The notes under the pieces were generated by a model. That model was not told where the DNA came from, made no database searches, and saw only the letters and a list, made by a program, of their open reading frames with translations. A stretch of DNA of 64,000 bases, from assembly GCA_022072225.1 (NCBI GenBank), contig JAJVIC010000009.1, positions 465,746 through 529,745 on the forward strand, in the 5' to 3' direction. The position numbers and the translations under genes are program-made. The DNA is from Bacteroidia bacterium (GTDB taxonomy: Bacteria; Bacteroidota; Bacteroidia; SXHM01). Of this stretch, positions 51,256 to 60,672 are shown one piece after another. The first letter of the stretch is position 1; every line of letters begins with the position of its first letter.

Positions 51256-54200
51256 CTATTGATTCAATGAAGCGGATTCTTTCTGCTTCTTTTTCCGGAT
51301 AAACATGTTTCTGAAAAATTCCTCAAACGTATTAAACTCCTGACGATAGGAAATACCTGCTCCTTGCGTATATGGCGCGTTGTTGGTTACCAGGTTAATG
51401 TCGTTTGATTTGTTGAACGCGCGCACACGAAATTTTCCGTCATCAGTAATTTTATATTCCAAACTGAAATCGCCTACAATATTGTTACTGGTTGTTGCGC
51501 TTTGTTTGGTGTTGCTTACTCCAACATTTCCGTCAAGTATTACACGGTTGTTGAATAGTTGTGTGGAGAAATAGGCTTGCACTTCATCACCTGTAAGTGA
51601 ATTTCCGGTACGGTAATTTACACCTAAATCAAAATCATCGCTGATGCGCGAAAGCCAGTTGCTAAGCTGATTCGAAAGAAGTTCACTTGAGTTTGAACTC
51701 AATGCTCCGCCACCATTGATATTATTTAACCCACCACCCGGAGCCATAAAACGGTTCATAACCAGTAAGCCGAATATCTGGTTATTCATTTCCTGCTCGG
51801 TAGTAATCATACTTTTCAGGGCTGTTACAGTATTTTGATCAGAGTTAGGCAAATCAATATCAAAGCCAATAGTCGGGTTCATTAACTTGTCTGTCATTTT
51901 CATCTGACATTCAACCAAAATGCGTTTTTTGTAATCCTGATTGGTTGTGTCGCTCATAACTTCAGCCAGCGAGGTGCGCACTCTGTAAGCTGCTTCCAGA
52001 TTTATGTCGGCATCATACGGATCACCATTCCATTTAATAGTTCCACCTTGTTTAACCGTAAATTTTTTGTTGATGATGTTTTGCAGAGTAAACAAGTAAT
52101 CACCTTCGTCAATTACATAATCGCCATACATGTTAAACTGCCCGATGGTGTTAATGTTCATCTGAATATTTCCGTTTCCGCGTCCTTTAATAATGTCACC
52201 GATCTGAGGGTCGAAAATCAATTGTACCAGCGCATCAGGAGTTACTTCCAGATCAAAATTGAGTTGAACGTTTGCTGATGCGGCTTTCTTTTCAGTTGTA
52301 ACTTTCAGCAAGCTGTCTTTTTTACTGACAAAGGTTACAAAGTCGGCACCGCTTACGTTACTTGCTCCGTAGAGCGGAATGTTGAACCTGGTTCCTTTGT
52401 TGGTAGTGGCAGCAATATCCATCACAATGCTTTTAAAAGTTCCTTTGAATTTCATTAGTCCCGATGCAAAAGCTGTTCCGTAGTAGAGCGAATTCATGCC
52501 TGCGGTAGTATTCAGGAAAAGCATGTTTTTCGCCTGTAAGGTTGCTTCGAAATGGAAATTCTTAAAGTTGTTATGCATCAGTTTTCCGTTTACAATGCCT
52601 ATGCCGTCATTGATGTCGCGCAGGCGCAGCACTGAAAGGTCTGACACATAATCGTGCAACTGAAGATTGGTTATGATAAATGCGTTTTTAGTTACATCTA
52701 CATCGCCCGTAAAACTGTAATGTGTGTTGAGGTAAGCAATATCAAAATTTACTTTCTGCAAGTTCAGTTTTCCCGTAATGTCGGGTTCTTTGGGTGTTCC
52801 GCGCAGTTTTACTTTTCCGCTGGCATAGCCTTTTAAATTGCCCATAACAGCGCTTACATAATTGCCGAAAATACTGAGCGGGGTTTTGTCAATGGAAAGA
52901 TCAAAATCAAAACTGTTTTCTTTTTTGGAGGTGTAATATTTTCCGCTGAAATCAATAGCGGGAACTGCATCGCGCATCAGTTTTCCGCGTGCGTCAACCA
53001 CTTTTGCAGTGTTGTCGTAAATACTGGAAATTGAGCCGCTGCCAATAAGTTCGTTGTTTACGTTCAGTTCAGTAAAGTTGAGGTCTGCGGTAAAAATTAA
53101 ATCGGTGCTCAAGTTGTTGAGCGAAGCCTTGCCATCAATATATCCGTCAAATACAAAACCGTTGCGTTCGGTAAAAGTGTTAATGTTTTCAATGTCGAAC
53201 TGAGTGAATTTTATTTCCAGCGGCTTGTTCAGGTGTTTTGAAATAACACCGTCAACCGTTATGCTTTGTTCGCGGCTGAAAAATGTAAGGTTGCTGAAAC
53301 TAACATCTGAACTGTCTATTCTTATTTTGTTGTCGGGGTTTGCAGCCCATTGCTGGTTTTGAATATAAATTTCTGAAGGCAGAATTTTCAGTTCCACTGC
53401 GCGGGGAGCAAAGGTGGCGTTTCCGTTAATATTTGCCGAGTTCATTATCCTGCCTTTGTTATCCCAGTTAATTGCGTAGTCTGCTTTGTCTGAAGCAATC
53501 TGGGCTTGTATGTCAATGTTTTTAAGATAAACACTGTCGGTAATATTTACTTTTTCAGAGGTAATGTGTGTGTGAAACTCGGTTCCTACCGATTTTGCTG
53601 AAATACCTATGTCGTGCACTTTTATGCTGTCAATACAGAGTTCGCGTATTTTTCCGTTCAGTACAAAACTGTTGATATTGGAATTGAAATTTCCATCCAG
53701 TTCGGCTTTTGAACTGAGGTGGAGTTTAGGAACAAACAGAAACTCGGCAAGCTCCGTATTTTTCAGTGTTACGGTATATTGAAAAACCTGCGGTTCTTTT
53801 TCCACCGCTTTGGTTTCAAAAGTGCCGGCATAAGCGGGAAGGTAATTTTGCATCAGTTTGTTAAAGGCTTCGGGCAACTGGCGGAATTTGAATTTTCCGG
53901 TAAACTCGGCATCAGCAATGTCAGATAGCAGCGTAAGTGTGCGTTGTCCGAATTGCTCGCGAATATCCAGTTCCAGCTCCTTAAAAGAAAATGACTTATT
54001 TCCTTCGCTGTAAAGGGTATTGCTTAAAAGAATGTTTCCAATTCCATTGTCTATGTCATCGCCAACAAAGTTGAGGCATACACTTGATGATACACTAACG
54101 CTGTCGCGGTTTTTAAGAATTTTCAGGTTGCTGAGTTGTGCATTATTAATATCAGCGCTGAAGTCGAAAACAGGAATCTTTCCGGCCAGATTTACATTTC

Positions 54201-55728
54201 CTCTGAAGTCAAGATGAATATTATCTTCTGCAATATTCATCTTGCCGTCAAAAATTTTGTTGGCAAACAGGCCCTCAATTGTTATGTTTTTGTAGTTGTA
54301 GCCATACAGTTCAAGGCTGTTTATAGTTCCGTTCAGTCTGGTGTTTATGGTGGTTTTCTCAAATCCGCTTCCGTTTATGCTTGCGTTCAACGATACTTTT
54401 CCCAGATAATCTTCCGATTCTAAAAACCGTCCGATGTTAAATTCTGCAGCCGATAATTTTCCTTCGTAAGCAAAGGTGTTTCTTTTAGCATCTTTTTTAA
54501 GAGATATATCGGAGGCAATGTTTCCGATTGCGGTGTTAAAATTTCCGAAGGCCACAAAGCTGTTGAAGAAACCGGTAAAACTTCCTTTGAAATTTATTTT
54601 GCCCAAATATCCCACATTGTCGGGCACTTTCAGGTAGTTGCCTTTTTGAAAAGGCGGCAACGGAATTCGGTTAAGGTCGGCACGGGTGGTGGTTAGTTTT
54701 TTTATGTTCAGGTGCATAAAGGTTGCCTTAATGTCGGGCAGGCCTTCTATTTCCACATTACCCTGAAAGGCAGTGTTATCACCAAAACCGATTTCTAATT
54801 TTTTTCCTTTCAGGTTGCGTACCGGGCCTTCTATTTTTCCGGTAACATCAATGGCCGTAGTCATGCCGCGCAGGGCGGGAGCAAAGTAGGCAATGTCAAA
54901 AAAACTTACATGGCTGTTGCTAAGGTCGAGGTGCATGTTTACCTTGTTTACATAATCCAGAAAATCGCCCCAGCGCGAATAATTAAACTCCAGTTGTGTT
55001 GTTATCTTGCTTGATGGTGTGGTAATGTGTAAATCATCAACTTTCAGCAATACGGGACTTACTTTAGCTTTTCCCGAAAACTCCTGCAACACAAAACCAC
55101 TTTGTTCCATGCAGGTAAGGCTAAGCATATTGCCGGTTATGGTATCGCCTTGTATGCTTATTTCGTCAAGGTCAATGTTGATGTGTTTTACAAACAAGTG
55201 GCTGTAATCCATTCCCCATTCTTTGCGCGGTTTCAGTTGGTCGTCATACTGAAAAGCGGTTTTGCGCAGGCGCAGAGCATTAACTCCAAAGGTCCAGGGA
55301 ACCGAAACGGTATCGGTAGTATCTTTTTTGCCGAATGCATCAATGATGAACTGCAGATTTAGTTTGCCTTTGTCTTCGGGATATTTGCGCAGATAAAATT
55401 TTAATTCTTCCAAAGTAAGGCGGCTTACCTGCGCGTGGTGCTTTTTAAAACTAAGCCCTGCAATGTTGGCTTTTATTTTTTCGGAATAAATAAGCGTATC
55501 GTGGTGAAGGTCTTCTACATACACGCCTTCCAGAATAACGCTGTTGAAAAAGCCAATGTCAACACCGCGCACCGAAACAGTTGCACCAAACTTTTTGGAA
55601 AGATAGGAAGCAACATACTGTGTAAGCTTGGTTTGCACCCTGCTGCTGCGGAAACCGAAATAGGCAGCGGCAAGCAGCAGTGCAATTACTGCCAGTGTAA
55701 ACGAAGATATTTTAAGTGTTTTTTTCAA
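51256..55728 (-). CDS. tamB: Translocation/assembly module protein TamB
   Basis: 1490 aa. An N-terminal membrane anchor (ISSFTLAVIALLLAAAYFGF) is followed by a very long, beta-rich, repetitive periplasmic region and the DUF490 C-terminal domain (about 1000-1420: PDITGKLNLQKVNFDIAYL, then VRTSLAEVMSDTTNQDYKKRILVECQMKMTDKLMNPTIGFDIDLP, LSNWLSRISDDFDLGVNYR and VSNTKQSATT). TamB/YhdP-type proteins span the periplasm as a hydrophobic groove and are thought to carry lipids to the outer membrane or support barrel assembly. It is divergent from tsaD and convergent with rarA. The length is as expected for Bacteroidota. Confidence 0.93.
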   Translation of the reverse strand: MKKTLKISSFTLAVIALLLAAAYFGFRSSRVQTKLTQYVASYLSKKFGATVSVRGVDIGFFNSVILEGVYVEDLHHDTLIYSEKIKANIAGLSFKKHHAQVSRLTLEELKFYLRKYPEDKGKLNLQFIIDAFGKKDTTDTVSVPWTFGVNALRLRKTAFQYDDQLKPRKEWGMDYSHLFVKHINIDLDEISIQGDTITGNMLSLTCMEQSGFVLQEFSGKAKVSPVLLKVDDLHITTPSSKITTQLEFNYSRWGDFLDYVNKVNMHLDLSNSHVSFFDIAYFAPALRGMTTAIDVTGKIEGPVRNLKGKKLEIGFGDNTAFQGNVEIEGLPDIKATFMHLNIKKLTTTRADLNRIPLPPFQKGNYLKVPDNVGYLGKINFKGSFTGFFNSFVAFGNFNTAIGNIASDISLKKDAKRNTFAYEGKLSAAEFNIGRFLESEDYLGKVSLNASINGSGFEKTTINTRLNGTINSLELYGYNYKNITIEGLFANKIFDGKMNIAEDNIHLDFRGNVNLAGKIPVFDFSADINNAQLSNLKILKNRDSVSVSSSVCLNFVGDDIDNGIGNILLSNTLYSEGNKSFSFKELELDIREQFGQRTLTLLSDIADAEFTGKFKFRQLPEAFNKLMQNYLPAYAGTFETKAVEKEPQVFQYTVTLKNTELAEFLFVPKLHLSSKAELDGNFNSNINSFVLNGKIRELCIDSIKVHDIGISAKSVGTEFHTHITSEKVNITDSVYLKNIDIQAQIASDKADYAINWDNKGRIMNSANINGNATFAPRAVELKILPSEIYIQNQQWAANPDNKIRIDSSDVSFSNLTFFSREQSITVDGVISKHLNKPLEIKFTQFDIENINTFTERNGFVFDGYIDGKASLNNLSTDLIFTADLNFTELNVNNELIGSGSISSIYDNTAKVVDARGKLMRDAVPAIDFSGKYYTSKKENSFDFDLSIDKTPLSIFGNYVSAVMGNLKGYASGKVKLRGTPKEPDITGKLNLQKVNFDIAYLNTHYSFTGDVDVTKNAFIITNLQLHDYVSDLSVLRLRDINDGIGIVNGKLMHNNFKNFHFEATLQAKNMLFLNTTAGMNSLYYGTAFASGLMKFKGTFKSIVMDIAATTNKGTRFNIPLYGASNVSGADFVTFVSKKDSLLKVTTEKKAASANVQLNFDLEVTPDALVQLIFDPQIGDIIKGRGNGNIQMNINTIGQFNMYGDYVIDEGDYLFTLQNIINKKFTVKQGGTIKWNGDPYDADINLEAAYRVRTSLAEVMSDTTNQDYKKRILVECQMKMTDKLMNPTIGFDIDLPNSDQNTVTALKSMITTEQEMNNQIFGLLVMNRFMAPGGGLNNINGGGALSSNSSELLSNQLSNWLSRISDDFDLGVNYRTGNSLTGDEVQAYFSTQLFNNRVILDGNVGVSNTKQSATTSNNIVGDFSLEYKITDDGKFRVRAFNKSNDINLVTNNAPYTQGAGISYRQEFNTFEEFFRNMFIRKKKQKESASLNQ

Positions 55729-55748
55729 TACTTTTGGTTGCCGGTTTT

Positions 55749-55843
55749 CACCACAGATTACGCAGATTTACACGGATTTTATTATACATTGTTTTGGTAT
55801 TTGTTTTTTGCTTAACCTGTGATAATCTGAGTAATCTGTGGTG
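55749..55843. repeat. Dispersed inverted repeat (CACAGATTACGCAGATT family)
   Basis: CACCACAGATTACGCAGATT (55749-55768) can pair with the complementary end (55824-55843), imperfectly. It lies between the tamB and tsaD starts. A relative is at 56948-57014. Confidence 0.65.
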
Positions 55844-55872
55844 AATTCTAATACGCCTGCAAATCTAAGTAA

Positions 55873-56937
55873 ATGAACGCGAAGCCTGTTATCATTCTCG
55901 GAATTGAATCATCGTGTGACGAAACAGCTGCCGCTGTGCTGTCGGATACCAACATTCTTGCCAACATCATAGCAGGGCAGGAGGTGCATAAAAATTTTGG
56001 AGGTGTGGTTCCCGAACTGGCTTCGCGGGCGCATCAGCAAAACATTGTTCCCGTAGTAGATGAGGCGCTGAAAAAGGCCGGTGTAAAGCGTGAAGACATC
56101 AGCGCGGTGTCCTTTACACAAGGTCCCGGTTTGCTGGGTTCTTTATTGGTGGGTGGCTCTTTTGCAAAGGCTTTTGCGCTGGCATTGGATATTCCGCTGA
56201 TACCGGTTAACCACATGCAGGCGCATATATTGGCGCATTTTATCACCCCACCTCCCGGCCTCCTCCCCAAAAGGGAGGAGGAGCAGAGCAAGCCTTCGTT
56301 CCCTTTCCTCTGCTTAACCGTTTCGGGCGGGCACACACAGATTGTGCTGGTGAAAGATTACCTGGAGATGGAAGTAATAGGACAAACTACAGATGATGCC
56401 GCAGGCGAGGCTTTTGACAAGGCAGCGAAAATTATGGGCTTGCCTTACCCGGGCGGGCCGCTGGTTGATAAGTATGCTAAGCTTGGAAACCCGCTGCGCT
56501 ACAAATTTCCGGAAGCTAAAATTCCCGGATACGATTTCAGCTTCAGCGGACTGAAAACCGCCTTTATGTATTTTATCCGCGACAACGGTATGGACAATAC
56601 CTGCTCTACGCCCGAAGAATTTATCAGCAAGAACCTGAATGATATTTGTGCCTCGCTGCAACATACCATTGTGCAAACGCTGATACATAAACTGGAGTTG
56701 GCCGCAACGGATTTAGGAATTAAGGAAATAGCGATTGCGGGCGGGGTTTCGGCAAATTCAGGTTTAAGAAATGCTTTGCTTGAGATGCAAGCCACAAAGG
56801 GTTATAAGGTTTATATTCCGCCTTTTGAGTATTGCACCGACAATGCGGCTATGATTGCCATTACAGGATACTACAAATTTTTGCAGGGACAACTTGCAGG
56901 ACAGGATACAGGTACAAAGGCCCTGTTATATTTTTAG
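55873..56937 (+). CDS. tsaD: tRNA threonylcarbamoyladenosine biosynthesis protein TsaD
   Basis: 354 aa. Kae1/TsaD motifs are all present: GIESSCDETAAAVL, GGVVPELASRAH, GPGLLGSLLVG, the metal-binding pair H114/H118 in HMQAHILAH, TVSGGHTQIV, GEAFDKAAKIMGLPYPGGP and GVSANSGLR. With TsaB and TsaE it adds threonylcarbamoyl to A37 of ANN-decoding tRNAs. Between HILAHFI and FPFLCLTVSGG there are 18 residues (about 125-142, TPPPGLLPKREEEQSKPS), of which about ten exceed the usual length and are encoded by a 9-bp-stem palindrome (56259-56281). The gene is otherwise normal, so the insert is tolerated. Confidence 0.97.
   Translation: MNAKPVIILGIESSCDETAAAVLSDTNILANIIAGQEVHKNFGGVVPELASRAHQQNIVPVVDEALKKAGVKREDISAVSFTQGPGLLGSLLVGGSFAKAFALALDIPLIPVNHMQAHILAHFITPPPGLLPKREEEQSKPSFPFLCLTVSGGHTQIVLVKDYLEMEVIGQTTDDAAGEAFDKAAKIMGLPYPGGPLVDKYAKLGNPLRYKFPEAKIPGYDFSFSGLKTAFMYFIRDNGMDNTCSTPEEFISKNLNDICASLQHTIVQTLIHKLELAATDLGIKEIAIAGGVSANSGLRNALLEMQATKGYKVYIPPFEYCTDNAAMIAITGYYKFLQGQLAGQDTGTKALLYF
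56259..56281 (+). repeat. In-frame palindrome within tsaD
   Basis: CCTCCTCCC, CAAAA, GGGAGGAGG: a 9-bp perfect stem coding about GLLPKREEE inside TsaD. Palindromic elements of the CTCCTCCC/GGGAGGAG type are otherwise intergenic. Confidence 0.75.
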
Positions 56938-56947
56938 AAAAATACAT

Positions 56948-57014
56948 TGCCACAGATTCACAGATTTATTTTTAATCTATTCAGAACCGGATTAAAATCT
57001 GTGAATCTGTGGCA
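56948..57014. repeat. Dispersed inverted repeat with 20-bp arms overlapping a gene start
   Basis: TGCCACAGATTCACAGATTT (56948-56967) and its exact complement (56995-57014), 27-base loop. The right arm contains the likely GTG start at 57001 of the next gene. It lies between tsaD and that gene. Confidence 0.9.
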
Positions 57015-57705
57015 TTTCTTTATCCTGATGTTGTGTAGTATTAGTGCGTATGCACAAACCGATGCGCATCACAAGGCGCAAAAAGATTCACTGAAATCGT
57101 TACTGAAAACCCGGCACTCGCCTGCGGCACTGGTAGTATATAAAACCAATCCGTTCAGTATTATGTGGGGGCCTATACCTTATACGGCCGAGTACAAACT
57201 TATTCGCGAAATGGCTTTTGCGCCCCACAGCAGTTTTGTGTTCGGTATATCGTTTCTGGGTAAAAGTCCTTTGCTTTCGGCTGCCGAAAATGCGCAGCAA
57301 AATACTACCAACACCTCGGCACCCGACCCCGAACTGAAGGTGAGAGGCTGGCGTTTTCAGATGGGCTATCGTTATTACCCGGGCAAGCGCAGGGCTCCGC
57401 GCGGTTTCTGGTGCGGGCCGCAGCTTTCGTGGGCCAATGCCATTATAAGTACCAAGAGCTGGAATGCTGCCAATAATTATTTAGAGGTTACCCACTTTAA
57501 TGTGAATGCGCTGGCAGGTTACCAGATTATTATCCGTGATAAAGTATCGTTTGATTTCTTCTTTGGGCTGGGCTATAAAAAGAATACATGGTGGGAGCAT
57601 TATGCCGGCCGCACCTATGTTATTCACGATTTTGATGATATAACTCCGCTTTACAGCACTCACATTAAGATTACACTGGGAATTAATTTCGGGCTGGCGT
57701 TTTGA
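57001..57705 (+). CDS. Secreted outer-membrane beta-barrel-like protein (DUF3575-like)
   Basis: 234 aa from GTG 57001 (MNLWHFFILMLCSISAYAQ). An upstream TTG (56947) would give a longer frame that runs through the repeat and is less likely; ATG 57028 would cut the signal peptide short. After the signal peptide comes an Ala/Lys linker and then a barrel-like pattern with FQMGYRYYPGKRRAPRGFWCGPQLSWANAI, NVNALAGYQIIIRDKVSFDFFFGLGYKKN and a final HIKITLGINFGLAF, as in DUF3575/OmpA-barrel-like outer-membrane proteins. The repeat arm supplies the start codon and the first residues. If the arm pairs with its partner in the mRNA, translation could be reduced. Confidence 0.7.
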   Translation: MNLWHFFILMLCSISAYAQTDAHHKAQKDSLKSLLKTRHSPAALVVYKTNPFSIMWGPIPYTAEYKLIREMAFAPHSSFVFGISFLGKSPLLSAAENAQQNTTNTSAPDPELKVRGWRFQMGYRYYPGKRRAPRGFWCGPQLSWANAIISTKSWNAANNYLEVTHFNVNALAGYQIIIRDKVSFDFFFGLGYKKNTWWEHYAGRTYVIHDFDDITPLYSTHIKITLGINFGLAF

Positions 57706-57742
57706 GGAAATGTATTAAGTTTGGCTAATTCAAACTCAGAAG

Positions 57743-58414
57743 ATGAAAAAAATATTTCTCATTTCCGTAGTGATTATTTGTCAAAGTGCTATTGCACAAA
57801 ATTTCAAAACCGTAAAAATCGGTGAGCAGGAATGGACCGCTGAAGATTATACCACGGCAACTTTCAGAAACGGGGAAAAAATCCCTGTAGCCGAAAGTGA
57901 AGAAGAATGGGTAAATGCGGGACTAGAAAAGAAACCCGCAACCTGTAAATATTGCATTTACCCTTTTAGTGGTGACCCGGTGTGCAAAACGCTTTATAAC
58001 TTCTATGTAATTTCAGACCAACGCGGTTTTACACCTATTGGCTGGAATGTGGCAACAGATGAAAATTGGAAAGAACTGGAAATTTATCTGGGCATGAGTA
58101 AGGCTTCAGCAGACTCAACCGGTATACGCGGAACAATTGAAGCATTAAAATTAAAAAATACCAGTGACTGGATTTCCGCTGATGTTATGAAGAATTGCGC
58201 AGGAAACAACAGCAGTGGGTTTGAAGCAAAACCTACCGGTGCCCGTCTAAATAATGGCAAAAAAATTCAATTCTACGAAGAAGCTCTTTGGTGGACATCC
58301 TCCTACTATGGCGATAATGCAGTTTTCCGTTCCATTAAGTGTAGCGGAAAAATAGAAAGACAGGGAGCTTCTAAAGCAGCAGGCATGGCTGTAAGGCTGG
58401 TAAAGGCAAAATGA
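57743..58414 (+). CDS. Secreted FISUMP-domain protein
   Basis: 223 aa. A signal peptide (MKKIFLISVVIICQSAIAQ) is followed by a Fibrobacter succinogenes major paralogous (FISUMP) domain over almost the whole length: TVKIGEQEWTAEDY, LYNFYVISDQRGFTPIGWNVATDENWKELE, GFEAKPTGAR, WWTSSYYGDNAVFRSIKC and AAGMAVRLVK. Four Cys (C73, C76, C87 and later) are probably disulfide-linked. Such domains are found on surface or secreted proteins, with unknown molecular function. The stop overlaps the next gene's start by 4 bp. Confidence 0.85.
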   Translation: MKKIFLISVVIICQSAIAQNFKTVKIGEQEWTAEDYTTATFRNGEKIPVAESEEEWVNAGLEKKPATCKYCIYPFSGDPVCKTLYNFYVISDQRGFTPIGWNVATDENWKELEIYLGMSKASADSTGIRGTIEALKLKNTSDWISADVMKNCAGNNSSGFEAKPTGARLNNGKKIQFYEEALWWTSSYYGDNAVFRSIKCSGKIERQGASKAAGMAVRLVKAK

Positions 58415-58878
58415 AAAAACAATTCCCCATCCGTTATGGCCGCAACTATAAAGTAGTAATGGCAATAGTATTACCCTGTCTGCTCATCTGGCCTTTTATA
58501 GAAGCCATGGAATTACTGCAACCACTTCCCGAGTGGCAACTATGGGCAAGCATTTTTTTGTTTCTTGGTATTGTCAGCGCTTTTAGTGTATGGCTGGCAA
58601 CTCGTGTTTATCCGCCTGCAACACTCAGCATAAATAATGAGCAAATAAGTCTGAAGTTCGACAGCAGCAATTTCCTCAGCCCAACGGATTTTACTTTTTC
58701 CATTGCTGATATAACTGCTTTTACCCGCGGAGACGTTCGCGGTGATGAATACTTTGTTTTTACAACACGCAATCCAAGGCGTAAATTTCAGCTATCGGCC
58801 TCTACTTACAAGGTAGAAGACATGTTGCTTTTTAACCAGGCAATGGTAGAAATAAGTGAAAAGGTAAGAGGGGTATAA
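58411..58878 (+). CDS. Two-span membrane protein with cytoplasmic PH-like domain
   Basis: 155 aa. Two hydrophobic segments (MAIVLPCLLIWPFIEAMELL and LWASIFLFLGIVSAFSVWLA) and a C-terminal domain (about 70-155) with a PH-like pattern: LSINNEQISLKF, FTFSIADITAFTRGDVRGDEYFVFTTRNPRRKFQLSA. The start overlaps the FISUMP gene by 4 bp, so the two are co-translated. The stop is 8 bp before the convergent stop of rpe. Function unknown. Confidence 0.65.
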   Translation: MKKQFPIRYGRNYKVVMAIVLPCLLIWPFIEAMELLQPLPEWQLWASIFLFLGIVSAFSVWLATRVYPPATLSINNEQISLKFDSSNFLSPTDFTFSIADITAFTRGDVRGDEYFVFTTRNPRRKFQLSASTYKVEDMLLFNQAMVEISEKVRGV

Positions 58879-58886
58879 CCGGGTGC

Positions 58887-59534
58887 TTAAAGTTTCTTCA
58901 ATGCAGCAATAGTACCCACCGGGTCCTCAGCCGAAAAAACAAAATTACCTGCCACCAATACATCAGCTCCTGTATTAATAAGCTGAGCAGCGTTGGTGCT
59001 TCCCACACCGCCATCAATTTCAATGCGGGCTTTTGATCCGCTGCTGTCAATCAGTTTGCGCAGCTTTGCCAGCTTCTCAAACGTGCCGGGAATAAACTTT
59101 TGTCCGCCAAAACCGGGGTTTACACTCATCAGGCAAACCAGATCCACATCCGTAATAATATCCTCCATTTGATTAATAGCCGTATGAGGATTAACCGCCA
59201 CACCCGCCTGCATACCGGCAGCTTTTATCTGTTGCAAAGTGCGGTGAAGGTGTGTGCTGGCTTCAATATGTACGGTAAGAATATCGGCACCGGCATCTTT
59301 AAACTCCTGAACATAACGCTCGGGCTGTACAATCATCAGATGCACATCCAATGGCTTGGTAGCATATTTCTTTACCTGTTTTATAACCGGAAACCCGAAC
59401 GAAATATTGGGAACAAACACCCCGTCCATTACATCCACATGAAACCAGTCGGCTTCGCTGCGGTTAATCATTTCTACCTCTTCACGAAGTTTGGAGAAGT
59501 CTGCTGAGAGAATGGAAGGAGCTATTAATGCCAT
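58887..59534 (-). CDS. rpe: Ribulose-phosphate 3-epimerase
   Basis: 215 aa, the normal length. A TIM barrel with family signatures: IAPSILSADF, WFHVDVMDGVFVPNISFG (His and Asp metal ligands), DVHLMI, GVAVNP and LMSVNPGFGGQKFIP, with the catalytic Asp in IEIDGGV and a phosphate-binding GADVLVAGNFVF. It interconverts ribulose-5-phosphate and xylulose-5-phosphate in the pentose phosphate pathway. It lies after the primary sigma factor gene across a palindromic repeat. Confidence 0.97.
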   Translation of the reverse strand: MALIAPSILSADFSKLREEVEMINRSEADWFHVDVMDGVFVPNISFGFPVIKQVKKYATKPLDVHLMIVQPERYVQEFKDAGADILTVHIEASTHLHRTLQQIKAAGMQAGVAVNPHTAINQMEDIITDVDLVCLMSVNPGFGGQKFIPGTFEKLAKLRKLIDSSGSKARIEIDGGVGSTNAAQLINTGADVLVAGNFVFSAEDPVGTIAALKKL

Positions 59535-59543
59535 ATTTTAGTT

Positions 59544-59619
59544 GAAAGTCCAAAGTTTGAAAGCCCAAAGTTAGAAGTTAATTTGGTGTGAACATTGGAC
59601 TTTCAAACTTTGGACTTTG
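59544..59619. repeat. Dispersed inverted repeat (AAGTCCAAAGTTTGAAAG family)
   Basis: Arms 59544-59563 and 59600-59619 match at 19 of 20 positions (GAAAGTCCAAAGTTTGAAAG and its complement), 36-base loop. It separates the sigma factor and rpe genes and could act as a terminator or mRNA-end structure. Confidence 0.8.
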
Positions 59620-59628
59620 AACTAACAA

Positions 59629-60492
59629 TCACCCGAGGTACGTTTTTAAAATCTTACTTCTTGAAATATGTTTCAGTCTGCGCAGCGCTTTTTCTTTTAC
59701 CTGACGCACCCGTTCACGGGTAAGGTCAAATTTTTCGCCTATCTCTTCCAGTGTAAGTGCGTGTTGTCCGCTTAAGCCAAAGTAGCAGCGCAGTATGTCG
59801 GCTTCGCGTTCATTAAGGGTGGTAAGTGCGCGTTCAATTTCTTTGCGCAGCGAATCGGTTATTAATTCTGTTTCAGGGCTTGGGCTGTCGCTGCTTTTCA
59901 ATACATCGTACATATTGCTTTCTTCGCTGTTTGCCAGTGGCGCATCCATTGAAATATGGCGCCCTGCATTTTTCATGCTTTCTTTTACTTCTTGTTCCGT
60001 AAGGTCAAGTATTTCGGCAATTTCGGCTGCCGTTGGTTCGCGCTCAAACTCCTGTTCCAGCTTAGCAAATGTTTTATTTATTTTGTTGATAGAGCCGATT
60101 TTGTTCAGCGGCAGGCGTACAATTCTTGATTGTTCAGCCAATGCCTGCAAAATACTCTGGCGTATCCACCACACCGCGTAGGAGATAAATTTAAATCCGC
60201 GCGTTTCATCAAAGCGTTGGGCGGCTTTTATCAAGCCCAGATTGCCTTCGTTAATCAAATCGGGCAGGCTCAAGCCCTGGTTTTGGTATTGTTTTGAAAC
60301 CGAAACCACAAAGCGAAGGTTGGCTTTGGTAAGTTTTTCAAGCGCTGCCACATCTCCTTTTTTTATTTTTTTGGCAAGTTCTACTTCTTCGTCAGCGGTT
60401 ATAAGCTCAACGCGCCCTATCTCTTGCAGATATTTGTCAAGTGAAGCGTTTTCGCGGTTGGTAACCTGTTTGGTAATTTTTAGCTGCCTCAT
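59629..60492 (-). CDS. rpoD: Primary RNA polymerase sigma factor (RpoD/SigA, Bacteroidota type)
   Basis: 287 aa; the short primary sigma of Bacteroidota lacks the long N-terminal region 1.1. Region 1.2 opens the protein ([16 protein letters not shown]), region 2 has [56 protein letters not shown] (core binding, -7 recognition), region 3 has [28 protein letters not shown], and region 4 ends with [30 protein letters not shown] (-33 contact). It should recognise the TTG-N19-TAnnTTTG promoters found in this window. It stands downstream of pnp. Confidence 0.95.
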   Translation of the reverse strand: MRQLKITKQVTNRENASLDKYLQEIGRVELITADEEVELAKKIKKGDVAALEKLTKANLRFVVSVSKQYQNQGLSLPDLINEGNLGLIKAAQRFDETRGFKFISYAVWWIRQSILQALAEQSRIVRLPLNKIGSINKINKTFAKLEQEFEREPTAAEIAEILDLTEQEVKESMKNAGRHISMDAPLANSEESNMYDVLKSSDSPSPETELITDSLRKEIERALTTLNEREADILRCYFGLSGQHALTLEEIGEKFDLTRERVRQVKEKALRRLKHISRSKILKTYLG

Positions 60493-60584
60493 GTGAAATA
60501 CTTGTTTTTAGTGGTTTTTAAAACGAAGCCTCCTGCCTTTTGTTATCCCAATGCGCAGTTAAAAGTAAAATTTTAGACGAACGG

Positions 60585-60624
60585 AAATAAAAAAGGGCGA
60601 AAATATTTTCGCCCTTTTTTATTT
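60585..60624. terminator. Terminator, 40-bp perfect palindrome
   Basis: 20-bp arms centred between 60604 and 60605 with an A/T-rich outer part and AGGGCGAAAAT core. It lies 48 bp past the pnp stop and should terminate pnp; it is close to perfectly symmetric like the one at 29978. Confidence 0.88.
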
Positions 60625-60672
60625 TTAACCTGTTTTCCCTGTAACTATCGGGATTGTTTCAGTGTTTTTTAC

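Noticed and set aside
56947-57000. Upstream TTG start for the barrel-like protein
   Set aside because: This extension is entirely the inverted repeat and would put a non-hydrophobic, basic stretch before the signal peptide.
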